From assembly GCA_011620785.1 (NCBI GenBank), contig WOYM01000097.1, forward strand, positions 1 through 33,309: 33,309 nt of DNA, given 5' to 3'. Within the stretch, counting starts at the first letter, position 1. Every line of letters starts with the position of its first letter. The notes under the pieces were generated by a model. That model searched no databases and was not told the DNA's origin. It saw only the letters and a program-made list of their open reading frames with translations. The translations under genes and the position numbers were made by a program. Of this stretch, positions 1 to 8,038 are shown one piece after another. Origin of the DNA: Methanothrix sp. (GTDB lineage: Archaea; Halobacteriota; Methanosarcinia; Methanotrichales; Methanotrichaceae).

Positions 1-2
1 GC

Positions 3-95
3 TCAACTGGGGGAGATTTTGCGGCAGAGGATGACGATGTAGCCCAAAGAGGCGAACAGGTCCAAAGCCATTCCTTCAATATCGGATTCAACCAT
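3..95 (-). pseudogene. N-terminal fragment resembling type I restriction subunit HsdR
   Basis: A 30-codon minus-strand reading frame begins with an ATG that overlaps the stop codon of the DUF4276 gene (ATGGTTGA) and ends at TGA just inside the window edge. Its product, starting MVESDIEGMALDLF and continuing SLGYIVILCRKISPS, resembles the opening of HsdR-type subunits, which typically begin with an ESDIE..AL..L..LGY stretch followed by an IAPD-like motif. The stop comes where that motif should continue, so this is either a nonsense-truncated gene or a chance short frame. The overlap with the upstream gene suggests it was the next cistron of the same operon. The assignment rests on about 25 residues and is tentative. 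Confidence 0.4.
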
Positions 96-720
96 ATCCA
101 TATCTAACCATCTCCCGCAGGCCATCTCTGAATACTTGAAAGCTTCTGGAATTATTTTTCTCTGGCTCCATGTATGCAGAAATAGTCTTTGCAGCCTCTA
201 TTTTGCGCAGACCTCCGTTAAAATACCCCGATCTTTTTAGCTCACGCTCCATTGACTCCCATGTTCCTCCTTTGATCGAATCAGGGTCTTTGTATCTTGA
301 TTTGTGTCCAAGCGTCTTAGGAATCTTTGGATAAGCCTGATTGAGCGCTTGAACATCTCCGAAAAACCATGCTTCAAGCTCTTCTATGGCAATTCTGTTC
401 AGGACTTGGAATCTTGCATGGTTGTTTATGCTCCCAGCCTTTGTTCGAGTTATCAGCCCTACAGCATCCGCGGCCCTCTCCATCCGTTCCTTGAGAGCTT
501 TACAATTGGATCGATCTTCATCAACCAATACAACGATTCTCCAGTCCCTGGGCAACCATTTGGCATAGCCTCGCATTACCTGTGGCAGTTTTGATAGAAG
601 ATCATTCTTGCACTGATAGGGATGAATCTCGAAAGACGCACTCGTGCCCAAGATCTTGGGCACTATATTGAAGAGGGCGGCTTCTGCAGAGAGCTCTTCC
701 ACTAAAAATACTATATGCAT
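88..720 (-). CDS. DUF4276 family TOPRIM-like protein
   Basis: This 210-residue protein has the layout of DUF4276 proteins, which are usually partners of an AAA ATPase and resemble the TOPRIM half of OLD-type nucleases. Candidate metal-binding acids are visible: E8/E9 after the first strand (FLVEE), D67 and D69 in VLVDED, and E113, E114 and E116 in the IEELEAWF stretch typical of the family. There is no signal peptide or membrane segment, so it should be cytoplasmic. The ATG lies 6 nt after the stop of the upstream ATPase gene, with a GGAG inside that gene's end, so the two are probably translationally coupled. Its own stop overlaps the HsdR-like fragment. Role in defence is inferred from the pairing; the substrate is unknown. 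Confidence 0.75.
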   Translation of the reverse strand: MHIVFLVEELSAEAALFNIVPKILGTSASFEIHPYQCKNDLLSKLPQVMRGYAKWLPRDWRIVVLVDEDRSNCKALKERMERAADAVGLITRTKAGSINNHARFQVLNRIAIEELEAWFFGDVQALNQAYPKIPKTLGHKSRYKDPDSIKGGTWESMERELKRSGYFNGGLRKIEAAKTISAYMEPEKNNSRSFQVFRDGLREMVRYGYG

Positions 721-726
721 GAACCA

Positions 727-1986
727 TTACTCCGCTTGGAGCTTTGCGGTCTGGCTTGACAACAGGCGTCTTGGACCTCCAGATTCTGTCAATGGATCGC
801 CTACCTCAAAGTAGCCCTCCATCCAGAGGTAACCAAGCTGTGCGCCTTCATCCATGAACTCCGTGATTCCTCGCATATCTGCAGCACGGCGGGCCTGTGT
901 GTAACCCTGTTCATCCCTGTAGAGCACCCAAAGCTCCTCCGGCCTGAGACCGTTTACAAAGAAAGGTGAATGGGAAGTAACCATAAGCTGCGTTCGGGCT
1001 GTGGCCCGTCTGCACTCCTCCGCGAGTTCCGGCAAGAGCCTGGGATGAAGCTGGTTTTCCGGCTCTTCGATTCCTATGAGCTGAGGCGGCTGTGGATCAT
1101 AGAGCAGAGTGAGGTAAGCCAGCATCTTAAGGGTGCCGTCAGATGCGAATTTCGCCAGTATCGGCTGATCAAAAGGAGCATCCTTGATCTGCAAGAGAAG
1201 CCGGCCGTCGGGCATAAATTCAGAATCAACTTTTTCTAGTCGTGGAACCCGACGAGATAATGTATCCAGGATCAGGTTCAAACGGTCCTCGTGCTGTTCC
1301 TTCAAATACTGAATGACATTGGGGAGATTATCGCCGGTTGCGGATAGCCGCTCTTGAGGACCTGCCTCAGAGAAGCCCCTGGTGCTATCCGCGGTAAGAT
1401 ATGAAAGATACCATCCGGTTATGAACTGGCGCAAGGCGCTCACCCTTGGATTTTTGGCAAGCTGGCCAAGCGCATTAACAGCAAGCACATCAGGAGACGT
1501 CAGCATCTCATGGATCCTATCGCCCATTTCCACCGGTTTTTCTCCAGCAACTACCTGTCCTTCTCCATTTTTGAAATCGAGAAACTTAAAGGGCTTTCCT
1601 TGCTGACCTCTTCTCCATTGTAGCCATTCCTCGGCTACATAAGGACCGCTGGTGCCTTCGTCAAGGGAGAGGTGATATGTTATGATTGGCATATCGCTTC
1701 TCTCACGGTATTTCAGCTCGATCTCAATAGGACCGCTGGATCCCCGAGAGCGGAGCTCTTTGAAGCGACCCCGTTTATCCAGAGCCTTTCGCAGGCCCAC
1801 TGAGAAGCATTCCGAGAGAAAGGCAAAAACATCGAAGATGGTAGACTTCCCGCTGCCGTTTGGTCCGAGGAAGACGGTTAAAGGGGTGATGCCTCTCAGC
1901 TCAAGGTTTCGAAGGGCTCTATAGTTCTTTATCTTCAGATATTCGATTCTTGGAACCGAATGTCTGGTGCGGTTTTCTTCAGTCAT
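727..1986 (-). CDS. AAA family ATPase, OLD/RecF-like (AAA_21 type)
   Basis: This 419-residue ABC-like ATPase has a Walker A motif GPNGSGKST at residues 41-49, an N-terminal RIEYLKIKNYRALR strand typical of SMC/RecF/OLD ATPases, a degenerate signature region (FASDGTLKML), a Walker B LIGIEEPEN near residues 301-309 and a TSHSP switch motif near 337. It lacks a fused C-terminal TOPRIM nuclease, which the next gene (DUF4276) could supply as a separate chain. GGAG sits 8 nt before the ATG. It follows the PD-(D/E)XK gene by 27 nt in the same direction. Such ATPase/TOPRIM pairs are associated with antiphage defence in related families (OLD, PARIS); that role is inferred here. Confidence 0.82.
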   Translation of the reverse strand: MTEENRTRHSVPRIEYLKIKNYRALRNLELRGITPLTVFLGPNGSGKSTIFDVFAFLSECFSVGLRKALDKRGRFKELRSRGSSGPIEIELKYRERSDMPIITYHLSLDEGTSGPYVAEEWLQWRRGQQGKPFKFLDFKNGEGQVVAGEKPVEMGDRIHEMLTSPDVLAVNALGQLAKNPRVSALRQFITGWYLSYLTADSTRGFSEAGPQERLSATGDNLPNVIQYLKEQHEDRLNLILDTLSRRVPRLEKVDSEFMPDGRLLLQIKDAPFDQPILAKFASDGTLKMLAYLTLLYDPQPPQLIGIEEPENQLHPRLLPELAEECRRATARTQLMVTSHSPFFVNGLRPEELWVLYRDEQGYTQARRAADMRGITEFMDEGAQLGYLWMEGYFEVGDPLTESGGPRRLLSSQTAKLQAE

Positions 1987-2013
1987 ATCTCTGTCTCCGA
2001 TGGATCATTTATA

Positions 2014-2526
2014 TTATTTATCACAATCCCATAGGAGATAACCTTTGGCAGTGGCCCATGATGGAGAGCGGCGGATTCGACTATCATTTATTTCCTGGCC
2101 CGATTGGAAGATGCGCTCAATTTTTAAACTCTTGTTATTTATGTCAGCGACTAAAAAAACGCCAAGCTGGTACTTGTACTCATCCCCAGTAAAAGCGCAC
2201 AATTTTTCTTCGTCTCTATCCGAATTGTCATTTGAATTCGACTTCTTAATCTCAATGACACAAAGATTGTGCTCATCAATACCTCTCTTATGAATTACGA
2301 TATCAGGAATTACTGGTCTTTCTAGCTTTTTTACAGCATCTCCATGACGATTATATTCACAATCAACCTTTAAACCGTGGAAATGTTTTTGAAGATGTTC
2401 GGCCAACTTATGCGAGATAGAGCGTTCATTAGCGTCATTCGTCAGAAGATCTTGATCATCTTGCGAAAAATCGCAAATGCTGAGATTGATTTTATCTAAA
2501 ATTTTCTGAGTTTCTTCTCTACTCAT
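2014..2526 (-). CDS. small predicted PD-(D/E)XK nuclease
   Basis: This 170-residue protein carries a restriction-endonuclease-like core: E34 in a helix (NERSISHKLAEHL), then P74-D75 in VIPDIVIHK, then E92-I93-K94 in CVIEIKKS. This matches the E...PD...ExK pattern of the PD-(D/E)XK superfamily. No separate DNA-binding or helicase domain is visible. It is cytoplasmic by sequence. Its ATG overlaps the stop codon of the decayed DUF1016 gene (ATGAGTAG) and an AGGGGAT/AGGGA stretch precedes it, so it was probably coupled to that gene. The local sequence is more AT-rich than its neighbours, which hints at a separate origin. Target and partner are unknown. Confidence 0.6.
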   Translation of the reverse strand: MSREETQKILDKINLSICDFSQDDQDLLTNDANERSISHKLAEHLQKHFHGLKVDCEYNRHGDAVKKLERPVIPDIVIHKRGIDEHNLCVIEIKKSNSNDNSDRDEEKLCAFTGDEYKYQLGVFLVADINNKSLKIERIFQSGQEINDSRIRRSPSWATAKGYLLWDCDK

Positions 2527-3297
2527 TCCCTATCCCCTTGCTTTCTTGCCCCCGCATCTCTACCGCCTTCAACTCCTCCTCCAATTGCTACACCGTGGGC
2601 AGGCTGCCTTTCAGGTTTCCGCATGCTCCGGCTTGAACTCGCCCGTCTTCAGCTCTACCACAATAAAGGAGCGCAACCTCAGGTGGTAGAAGAGCAGGTC
2701 CAGATAGAAGTCCTCGCCCCCGATTTCCAGGTGGTAGTTGCTGCCCACAAAGGCAAACCCAACCCCTAGATCGAGCATGAAATTCTTCAGGTGCTCCAGC
2801 AGTCCTCTATGCAGATCACGCTCAACAGCAGCGTCGTATGTGGTCAGGAATTCGAAATTATAAGGGTCCTTGAGAATCTGTCCCGCCAGCTCAGACTGCG
2901 GTGCTGGCAGGGTGCGTTGAAAGTTGGTGATGGCCCTGCCAGCACGTTCATGCAAACAGGTCTCGATCTGCGCCACCAGCACCGCTCGACTCCAGCCGTT
3001 CTCGATGCAGGCCCGGATGCACCATTGCCGCTGCTCGGGATCTTTGATCCGGGTAATGATGACCACATTGTGCCACCAGGATATTTGTGCAGCAGCCTGC
3101 TGCACAATTTCCTCGCACTGATAGGCCTCGGCAAAAGCCCTCATGTACTTAAGGTTGCGAGGAGACAATCCCTTCATCTCAGGGAACTCCCGGCGCAGGT
3201 CCAGAGCCAGGCGATCAATTACCTTTGCCCCCCAACCTTCTTGGGCCTGACGCATCAGAATCTTATGACCAATCTGCCAGTAGAGCAGAATCAGACT
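2519..3297 (-). pseudogene. decayed DUF1016 (YhcG family) PD-(D/E)XK nuclease gene
   Basis: Minus-strand translation from about 3297 gives family residues SLILLYWQIGHKI, then EGWGAKVIDRLALDL, a middle nuclease region (FAFVGSNYHLEI, FYLDLLFYHLRL) and FIVVELKTGEFKPEHA. An open frame exists only from ATG 3255 to 2611. Three lesions are readable. The N-terminus, normally about 20-30 residues longer, is missing upstream of 3297. After KPEHA the frame shifts and roughly 80 residues of the nuclease end are absent. The last 30 or so codons survive in another frame (GNLKGSLPTV, a TAG, then QLEEELKAVEMRGQES), ending at a TAG overlapping the next gene's ATG. Intact relatives are about 350 residues and often accompany restriction systems. 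Confidence 0.85.
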
Positions 3298-3320
3298 AAA
3301 AAAAAGAGGGTGATATCCCG
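3298..3320 (-). terminator. weak terminator of the third acs gene at the pseudogene junction
   Basis: Just after the TAA of the 3322-5307 gene the minus strand reads a poor GC-rich stem (CGGGATATCACCC) followed by eight T residues (3298-3305 on the plus strand as A). The other two acs genes end in strong perfect hairpins plus T-runs, so this one is degraded or replaced. DUF1016 homology begins exactly where the T-run ends. Confidence 0.4.
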
Positions 3321-3321
3321 C

Positions 3322-5307
3322 TTACAGGTCAATGCGCGGGATGTTGTCCACGGACTCGGGATTAGCCAGAGCAGAAAGGTCTCCGGTCTCCTTGCCCAGG
3401 GCCTTGGCCTTGATGACACGGCGCATGATCTTGCCGGACCTGGTCTTGGGGACATCCTTCACGAAGTAGACCTTGTCCGGGTAAGCGACCGGGCCCAGTA
3501 CCTTGCGGACGTGGACGGAGATCTCTTTCGCGAGCTCGGGAGATTCAGCAACGCCATCTCTGAGTATGACGAAGGCCACGATCTTCTCGCCCTTGACCTC
3601 ATCAGGCTGGCCGACGACGGCTGCCTCTGCGACCTTGGGGTGAGAAACGGCAGCGGACTCGACCTCAGCATTGGAGATTCTGTGTCCTGCAACCTTCAGC
3701 ACATCATCGATTCTGCCCTGGATCCACCAGTAGCCATCCTTGTCGCGGGTGGCCTTGTCTCCAGCCAGGTATGTGCCGGGCTTGACCTGCCAGTACATAT
3801 CCCAGTACTCCTTCTTGTACCTGACTTCATCTCTGAAGAAGGCACGGAGCATGCTTGGCCAGGGAGTCTTCTGAACGATGTTGCCGCCGTATCCCAGTGG
3901 CACGGAGTTGGCATCCTCGTCGAAGATATCGGTGTTGAATCCGGGCAATGGGAAGCACACAGAGCCGGGCTTCTCGGGTGTCATGACCAGAGGAGCGATG
4001 ACATGGCATCCGGTCTCAGTCTGCCACCAGGTGTCGATGATGGGAGCCCTGTCAGAGCCGATGTTCTTTCTGAACCACATGTATGCTTCTGGGTTCAATG
4101 GCTCGCCCACAGAGGCCAAGATCCTTACCTTGGACAGGTTGTACTTCTTCACGAACTCTTCGCCAGTCTTCATGAACATCCTGATGGCGGTGGGTGCGGT
4201 GTAGAATACAGTGACACCGTACTTCTCAATGATAGACCACCAGCGGCCCAGGTCGGGGAAGTCGGGAGAGCCTTCGTAGAGAATGTTGGTAGCGCCGAGG
4301 CACAGAGGACCGTATACCACGTAGCTGTGGCCGGTGATCCAGCCGCAGTCTGCGGTGCACCAGAAGACATCATTGTCGTGGACATCCAATACCCAGGAGG
4401 TTGTCTGGGCCGGGCAGACGGCATATCCGCCATGAGCGTGCTCAATACCCTTAGGCTTGCCGGTTGTGCCGGAGGTGTAGAGGATGAACAGCCTGTCTTC
4501 TGGGTCGAGCATGACGGTCTCGCACTCTTCGGACTGGCCCTTCACGAAATCATCATAATAGACATCGCGTCCCTCGGTCATGGGTACTGCTACCCCGGTT
4601 CTCTTGACCACTACTACCTTCTGCACGGAGGGTGCATCCTTCATTGCCTCATCCACATTGGGCTTGAGAGGCAGTGGCTTGCCGCGCCTGTAGAAGCCGT
4701 CTGCTGTGACGACAACCTTGGCCTCAGCATCGTTGACCCTGCTGTTCAGGCCGCCGGAGGAGAATCCGGAGAAGACGATGGTGTGAATGGCTCCGATCTT
4801 GGCGCATGCCAGCATGGTGATGGGCAGCTCTGGGATCATGGGGAGGTAAGCGACGACTCTGTCTCCCTTGACCACGCCAGCGCTCTTGAGGGCATTGGCC
4901 ATCTTGTTGACCTCTACATAGAGCTGGCCGTAGGTGATATCCCTGGCATCTCCAACGGGCTCGCCGATAAAGTGGTAGGCGACCTTGTCCTTATTGGCGC
5001 CCTTGGCATGCCTGTCCACGGCATTGTAGGCCACATTGATCTTGCCGCCGGTGAACCACTTGTAGTAGGGCTTGCCGGAGTCATCCAGGACCTTGGTGTA
5101 GGGCACAGACCAGTCAGCATAGGTCTTGGCCATCTCGTCCCAAAACTCAATATAATTATCAGAACACCACTTGCGCATCTCCATCTCAGTCTTGAAGCCC
5201 TTCTTCTTCATCCACTGATATGCATTGGAATACTCAATTATATCCTGTGGGGTGTTGAAAATCCTGGTCTCTTCCTGTAGAGCAGCCGTTTTTGCTGTTT
5301 CAGCCAA
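3322..5307 (-). CDS. acs: acetyl-CoA synthetase, AMP-forming (copy nearest the islet)
   Basis: This gene encodes an AMP-forming acetate:CoA ligase of 661 residues, the usual family length. Visible motifs are the ATP-binding loop YTSGTTGKPKG near residues 275-285, WITGHSYVVYGP, the acetate-pocket Trp motif DTWWQTETG, the hinge region GRIDDVLKVAGHR and the catalytic lysine segment KTRSGKIMRR near residues 622-631. TTG at 5307 is chosen as start: GGAGG at 5315-5319 lies 7 nt upstream, whereas ATG 5313 abuts the ribosome binding site and the longer frame from 5487 starts inside the promoter. The same TTG-GCT start recurs in both other copies. It is the last of three tandem copies, with its own promoter. 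In Methanothrix this enzyme activates acetate for methanogenesis. Confidence 0.95.
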   Translation of the reverse strand: MAETAKTAALQEETRIFNTPQDIIEYSNAYQWMKKKGFKTEMEMRKWCSDNYIEFWDEMAKTYADWSVPYTKVLDDSGKPYYKWFTGGKINVAYNAVDRHAKGANKDKVAYHFIGEPVGDARDITYGQLYVEVNKMANALKSAGVVKGDRVVAYLPMIPELPITMLACAKIGAIHTIVFSGFSSGGLNSRVNDAEAKVVVTADGFYRRGKPLPLKPNVDEAMKDAPSVQKVVVVKRTGVAVPMTEGRDVYYDDFVKGQSEECETVMLDPEDRLFILYTSGTTGKPKGIEHAHGGYAVCPAQTTSWVLDVHDNDVFWCTADCGWITGHSYVVYGPLCLGATNILYEGSPDFPDLGRWWSIIEKYGVTVFYTAPTAIRMFMKTGEEFVKKYNLSKVRILASVGEPLNPEAYMWFRKNIGSDRAPIIDTWWQTETGCHVIAPLVMTPEKPGSVCFPLPGFNTDIFDEDANSVPLGYGGNIVQKTPWPSMLRAFFRDEVRYKKEYWDMYWQVKPGTYLAGDKATRDKDGYWWIQGRIDDVLKVAGHRISNAEVESAAVSHPKVAEAAVVGQPDEVKGEKIVAFVILRDGVAESPELAKEISVHVRKVLGPVAYPDKVYFVKDVPKTRSGKIMRRVIKAKALGKETGDLSALANPESVDNIPRIDL

Positions 5308-5656
5308 TTTCATACCTCCTTCAAATCTCGATCTGGCGTTCCCGGCTCCCGATTTTGTCAGACTTGGTTCTTGAAGAGAGCTTTTCAGATCTCCAGAACA
5401 TCTGTTTTGGCTCACTTTCTTCTTTATTGCATATCTTGCGCGCCGCTGGGAGCTCGATGAACTTCGAATTGAAGACTTCTTGCTCATTTATAAAGTTATC
5501 GCGATATTAATCTTCACTTAAATTAATGGTAATTATTTATTACTAGAATACTGCGTTGCCTTGCATCATTTTAAATATTTTTCGAAAATAAATGCTTGGA
5601 TGTAAGCAGCACAATAATATGACAAAAAAAGGATATCGAAAAAAAAATATGCCCGC
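5308..5656 (-). promoter_or_regulatory. promoter and leader of the 3322-5307 acs gene
   Basis: This 349-nt gap holds no gene. On the minus strand there is a TATA box TTTATAAA at 5487-5494 preceded by CGATAAC, a GTAAT-AAATA-ATTAC inverted repeat at 5529-5543 about 35 bp upstream of it, and GGAGG at 5315-5319. A start of transcription about 25 nt after the TATA box would give a leader of about 155 nt. The TATA context (CGATA..TTTATAAATGA) closely matches that of the next acs gene upstream, suggesting shared control. Confidence 0.6.
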
Positions 5657-5669
5657 TCAGATGAGCGGG
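5639..5669 (-). terminator. intrinsic-type terminator of the middle acs gene
   Basis: On the minus strand CCCGCTC and GAGCGGG form a 7-bp perfect stem with a 4-nt loop (5652-5669), followed after CATA by nine T residues (5639-5647). The stop codon at 5657-5659 sits inside the hairpin. Confidence 0.75.
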
Positions 5670-7645
5670 ATGGCATCAACTGCATCGGGGTTGGACAGAG
5701 CGGACAGATCTCCGGTTGGCTTTCCTAATGCCTTGGCCTTGATGACGCGGCGCATGATCTTGCCGGATCTGGTCTTGGGCACATCCTTGACGAATAAGAC
5801 CGTCTCTGGGTAAGCTACTGGACCCAATACTGTACGGACATGCTTGGCCAGTTCCTTCTTCAGATCCTCGCTCTCCTCCTGTCCGGTCCTGAGGATGACG
5901 AAGGCCACTATGACCTCACCCTTGACCTCATCAGGCTTGCCGATAACTGCAGCCTCAGCTACCTTGGGGTGAGATACCAGTGCCGACTCCACCTCTGCAT
6001 TGGAGATCCTATGTCCTGCAACCTTCAACACATCGTCGATCCTGCCCTGGATGAAGAAGTATCCATCTTTGTCCTTCATGGCCTTGTCGCCAGCCAGGTA
6101 TGTGCCGGGCCTGATCTCCCAGTAGGTGGACCAGTACTCCTTCTGGTACCTTTCGGGATCTTTGTAGAAGGCCCTGAGCATTGATGGCCAGGGTGTGTTG
6201 CTGACGATATTGCCTCCGGAGCCAGGGGGAACCGGGTTGGCTTCCTCGTCCAGGACATCGATATTGAATCCCGGGAGCGGGAAGGTCGCAGAGCCGGGCT
6301 TCAATGGAGTGATGGGCAGGGGAGATACCATGAATGTGCCGGTCTCAGTCTGCCACCAGGTGTCCATAATCGGCAACTTGCCAGCGCCAAAGGTGTTTCT
6401 GTACCACATCCAGGCCTCGGGATTGATGGGTTCACCCACTGATCCGAGCAGCCTCAGGCTGGAAAGATCGTACTTCTTGGCCCAGGAATCTCCGGCCTTC
6501 ATCAACATCCTGACTGCGGTTGGAGCAGTGTAGAGGACTGATACCTTGTTGTCCTGAATTATCTTATACCACCTTCCCAGGTCTGGGAAGTCAGGAGAAC
6601 CCTCATATATTATGCCGGTTGCACCAAGAACGAGTGGCCCGTACACAATGTAGCTGTGGCCGGTGATCCATCCGATATCAGCTGTGCACCACCAGACATC
6701 ATTGTCCTTAATATCAAAGACCCAGTGCAGAGTCTGAGCGGGACCTACCTGGTATCCGCCATGGACATGCTCAATGCCCTTGGGTTTGCCGGTAGTTCCG
6801 GAGGTGTACAGGATAAATAGGCGATCCTCTGCATCCATCTTCTCGCACTCGCATGCTTCGGACTTTCCGGCCACCAGGTCATCCCACCAAATGTCTTTGC
6901 CCTCTTTCATGGGGACGGCAACGCCTGTCCTCTTGTAGACCACTACCTTCTTCACTGATGGAGTATTGGCAGTAGCCTCGTCAACATTTGGCTTGAGGGC
7001 CAGTGGCTTGCCGCGCCGGTAGAAACCATCCACAGTCACAACAACTTTTGCATCAGCATCCAGAATCCTGCTGTTCAGGCCGCCGGAAGAAAATCCAGAG
7101 AAAACAATGCAATGAATGGCGCCAATCTTGGCGCAGGCGAGCATGGCAATGGGCAGTTGAGGGATCATGGGCATGTATAACATGACTCTATCTCCCTTGA
7201 CCACGCCCAGGCTCTTCAGGCCGTTGGCGAATTTATTGACCTCCTTTTCAAGCTGTGCATAAGTGATCTTTTGAGTGGGCTGATCGGTGGGCTCAGGCAC
7301 GAATATATAGGCCACCTTATCTTTCTTGGCCCCCTGGGCATGCCTATCCACGCAGTTGTGGGTCACATTGCACTTGCCGCCCACGAACCATTTGGCATAT
7401 GGTGGCTTCCATTCTAGGGTTGAGGACCAGGGCTCAAACCAATCTGCGTAGGTCTTGGCCATCTCTCCCCAAAACTGGATGTAGTTGGCAGAGCACCAGA
7501 GGCGCATCTCGCGCTCTGTCTTAAAGCCCTTCTCTTTCATCCACTTCATTACATTGGAGTTCTCTGCCAGATCCTTGGGTGCCTCGAATATCCTTGTCTC
7601 TTCCAGTAAAACTGATGTCTTTGCAGTTTCTTTTTCCTCAGCCAA
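5657..7645 (-). CDS. acs: acetyl-CoA synthetase, AMP-forming (middle copy)
   Basis: This is the second tandem acetate:CoA ligase, 662 residues from the TTG at 7645. GGAGG at 7654-7658 is 8 nt upstream and the start context TTG-GCT-GAG matches the other copies; the longer frame from ATG 7732 would begin inside the leader and has no good ribosome binding site. Motifs are the same as its neighbours: YTSGTTGKPKG near residue 278, WITGHSYIVYGP, DTWWQTETG, GRIDDVLKVAGHR and KTRSGKIMRR near residue 623, whose lysine is the site of regulatory acetylation in bacterial Acs. It has its own TATA box and terminator, so it can be expressed independently of the copies on either side. The proteins differ mainly at the N-terminus and in surface segments. 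Confidence 0.95.
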   Translation of the reverse strand: MAEEKETAKTSVLLEETRIFEAPKDLAENSNVMKWMKEKGFKTEREMRLWCSANYIQFWGEMAKTYADWFEPWSSTLEWKPPYAKWFVGGKCNVTHNCVDRHAQGAKKDKVAYIFVPEPTDQPTQKITYAQLEKEVNKFANGLKSLGVVKGDRVMLYMPMIPQLPIAMLACAKIGAIHCIVFSGFSSGGLNSRILDADAKVVVTVDGFYRRGKPLALKPNVDEATANTPSVKKVVVYKRTGVAVPMKEGKDIWWDDLVAGKSEACECEKMDAEDRLFILYTSGTTGKPKGIEHVHGGYQVGPAQTLHWVFDIKDNDVWWCTADIGWITGHSYIVYGPLVLGATGIIYEGSPDFPDLGRWYKIIQDNKVSVLYTAPTAVRMLMKAGDSWAKKYDLSSLRLLGSVGEPINPEAWMWYRNTFGAGKLPIMDTWWQTETGTFMVSPLPITPLKPGSATFPLPGFNIDVLDEEANPVPPGSGGNIVSNTPWPSMLRAFYKDPERYQKEYWSTYWEIRPGTYLAGDKAMKDKDGYFFIQGRIDDVLKVAGHRISNAEVESALVSHPKVAEAAVIGKPDEVKGEVIVAFVILRTGQEESEDLKKELAKHVRTVLGPVAYPETVLFVKDVPKTRSGKIMRRVIKAKALGKPTGDLSALSNPDAVDAIPLI

Positions 7646-7996
7646 ATTTACAGCCTCCTTTAAAATCCCCACGTCTTCCCAACTCTCCGCCTGATCTGTC
7701 CTGATGCCAGGCAGCCAGCCCAACGCAGCCATCTGGCATTCCTTTTATTATCGCAATAGGGCCAAAATCCCAGCCAGCAGGAGCCATTGGAAATATTGTA
7801 GCGATCGATAATTAACCTGTTTTTTCATTTATAAATCTATCGAGGTGACTTAATATTATGATTGATAATTATCATTATTTAACATTATTAACAAAACACT
7901 CGGCTTTTAAAAATTACCATATTGTACAGATGAGAACGCAACAGCAATCAATCGAGACTTGATGAAAAAAAGAAGACTTAGCTCCGCTAATCTGAT
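7646..7996 (-). promoter_or_regulatory. promoter, palindrome and leader of the middle acs gene
   Basis: No gene is visible in this gap. On the minus strand a TATA box TTTATAAA lies at 7828-7835 with CGATAGA just upstream, giving a predicted leader of about 155 nt. A perfect 12-bp palindrome TGATAATTATCA occupies 7863-7874, about 30 bp upstream of the TATA box, within a very AT-rich tract; it is a plausible operator or activator site. GGAGG at 7654-7658 serves the TTG start. Confidence 0.6.
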
Positions 7997-8038
7997 AAAA
8001 AAAATGGGATCCCCATCAGACGATCTTCGGGATCCCAT
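7997..8038 (-). terminator. strong intrinsic-type terminator of the first acs gene
   Basis: A 10-bp perfect inverted repeat (ATGGGATCCC at 8004-8013 and GGGATCCCAT at 8029-8038) with a 15-nt loop is followed on the minus strand by eight T residues (7997-8004). The stop codon TGA (8016-8018) lies in the loop, so the last codons of the gene double as the 5' arm of the hairpin. Confidence 0.8.

Noticed and set aside
2791..5280. An 829-codon open frame on the plus strand opposite the acs gene and the DUF1016 remnant.
   Set aside because: It is an antisense shadow of a well-conserved enzyme gene; the composition is odd (Gly/Leu/Val/Asp-rich), no ribosome binding site is seen, and similar shadows lie opposite the other acs copies.
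5308..5487. A 60-residue Ser/Arg/Lys-rich N-terminal extension of the 3322-5307 acetyl-CoA synthetase.
   Set aside because: Its ATG coincides with the TATA box, so it would lie outside the transcript; the TTG start with GGAGG is shared by all three copies.
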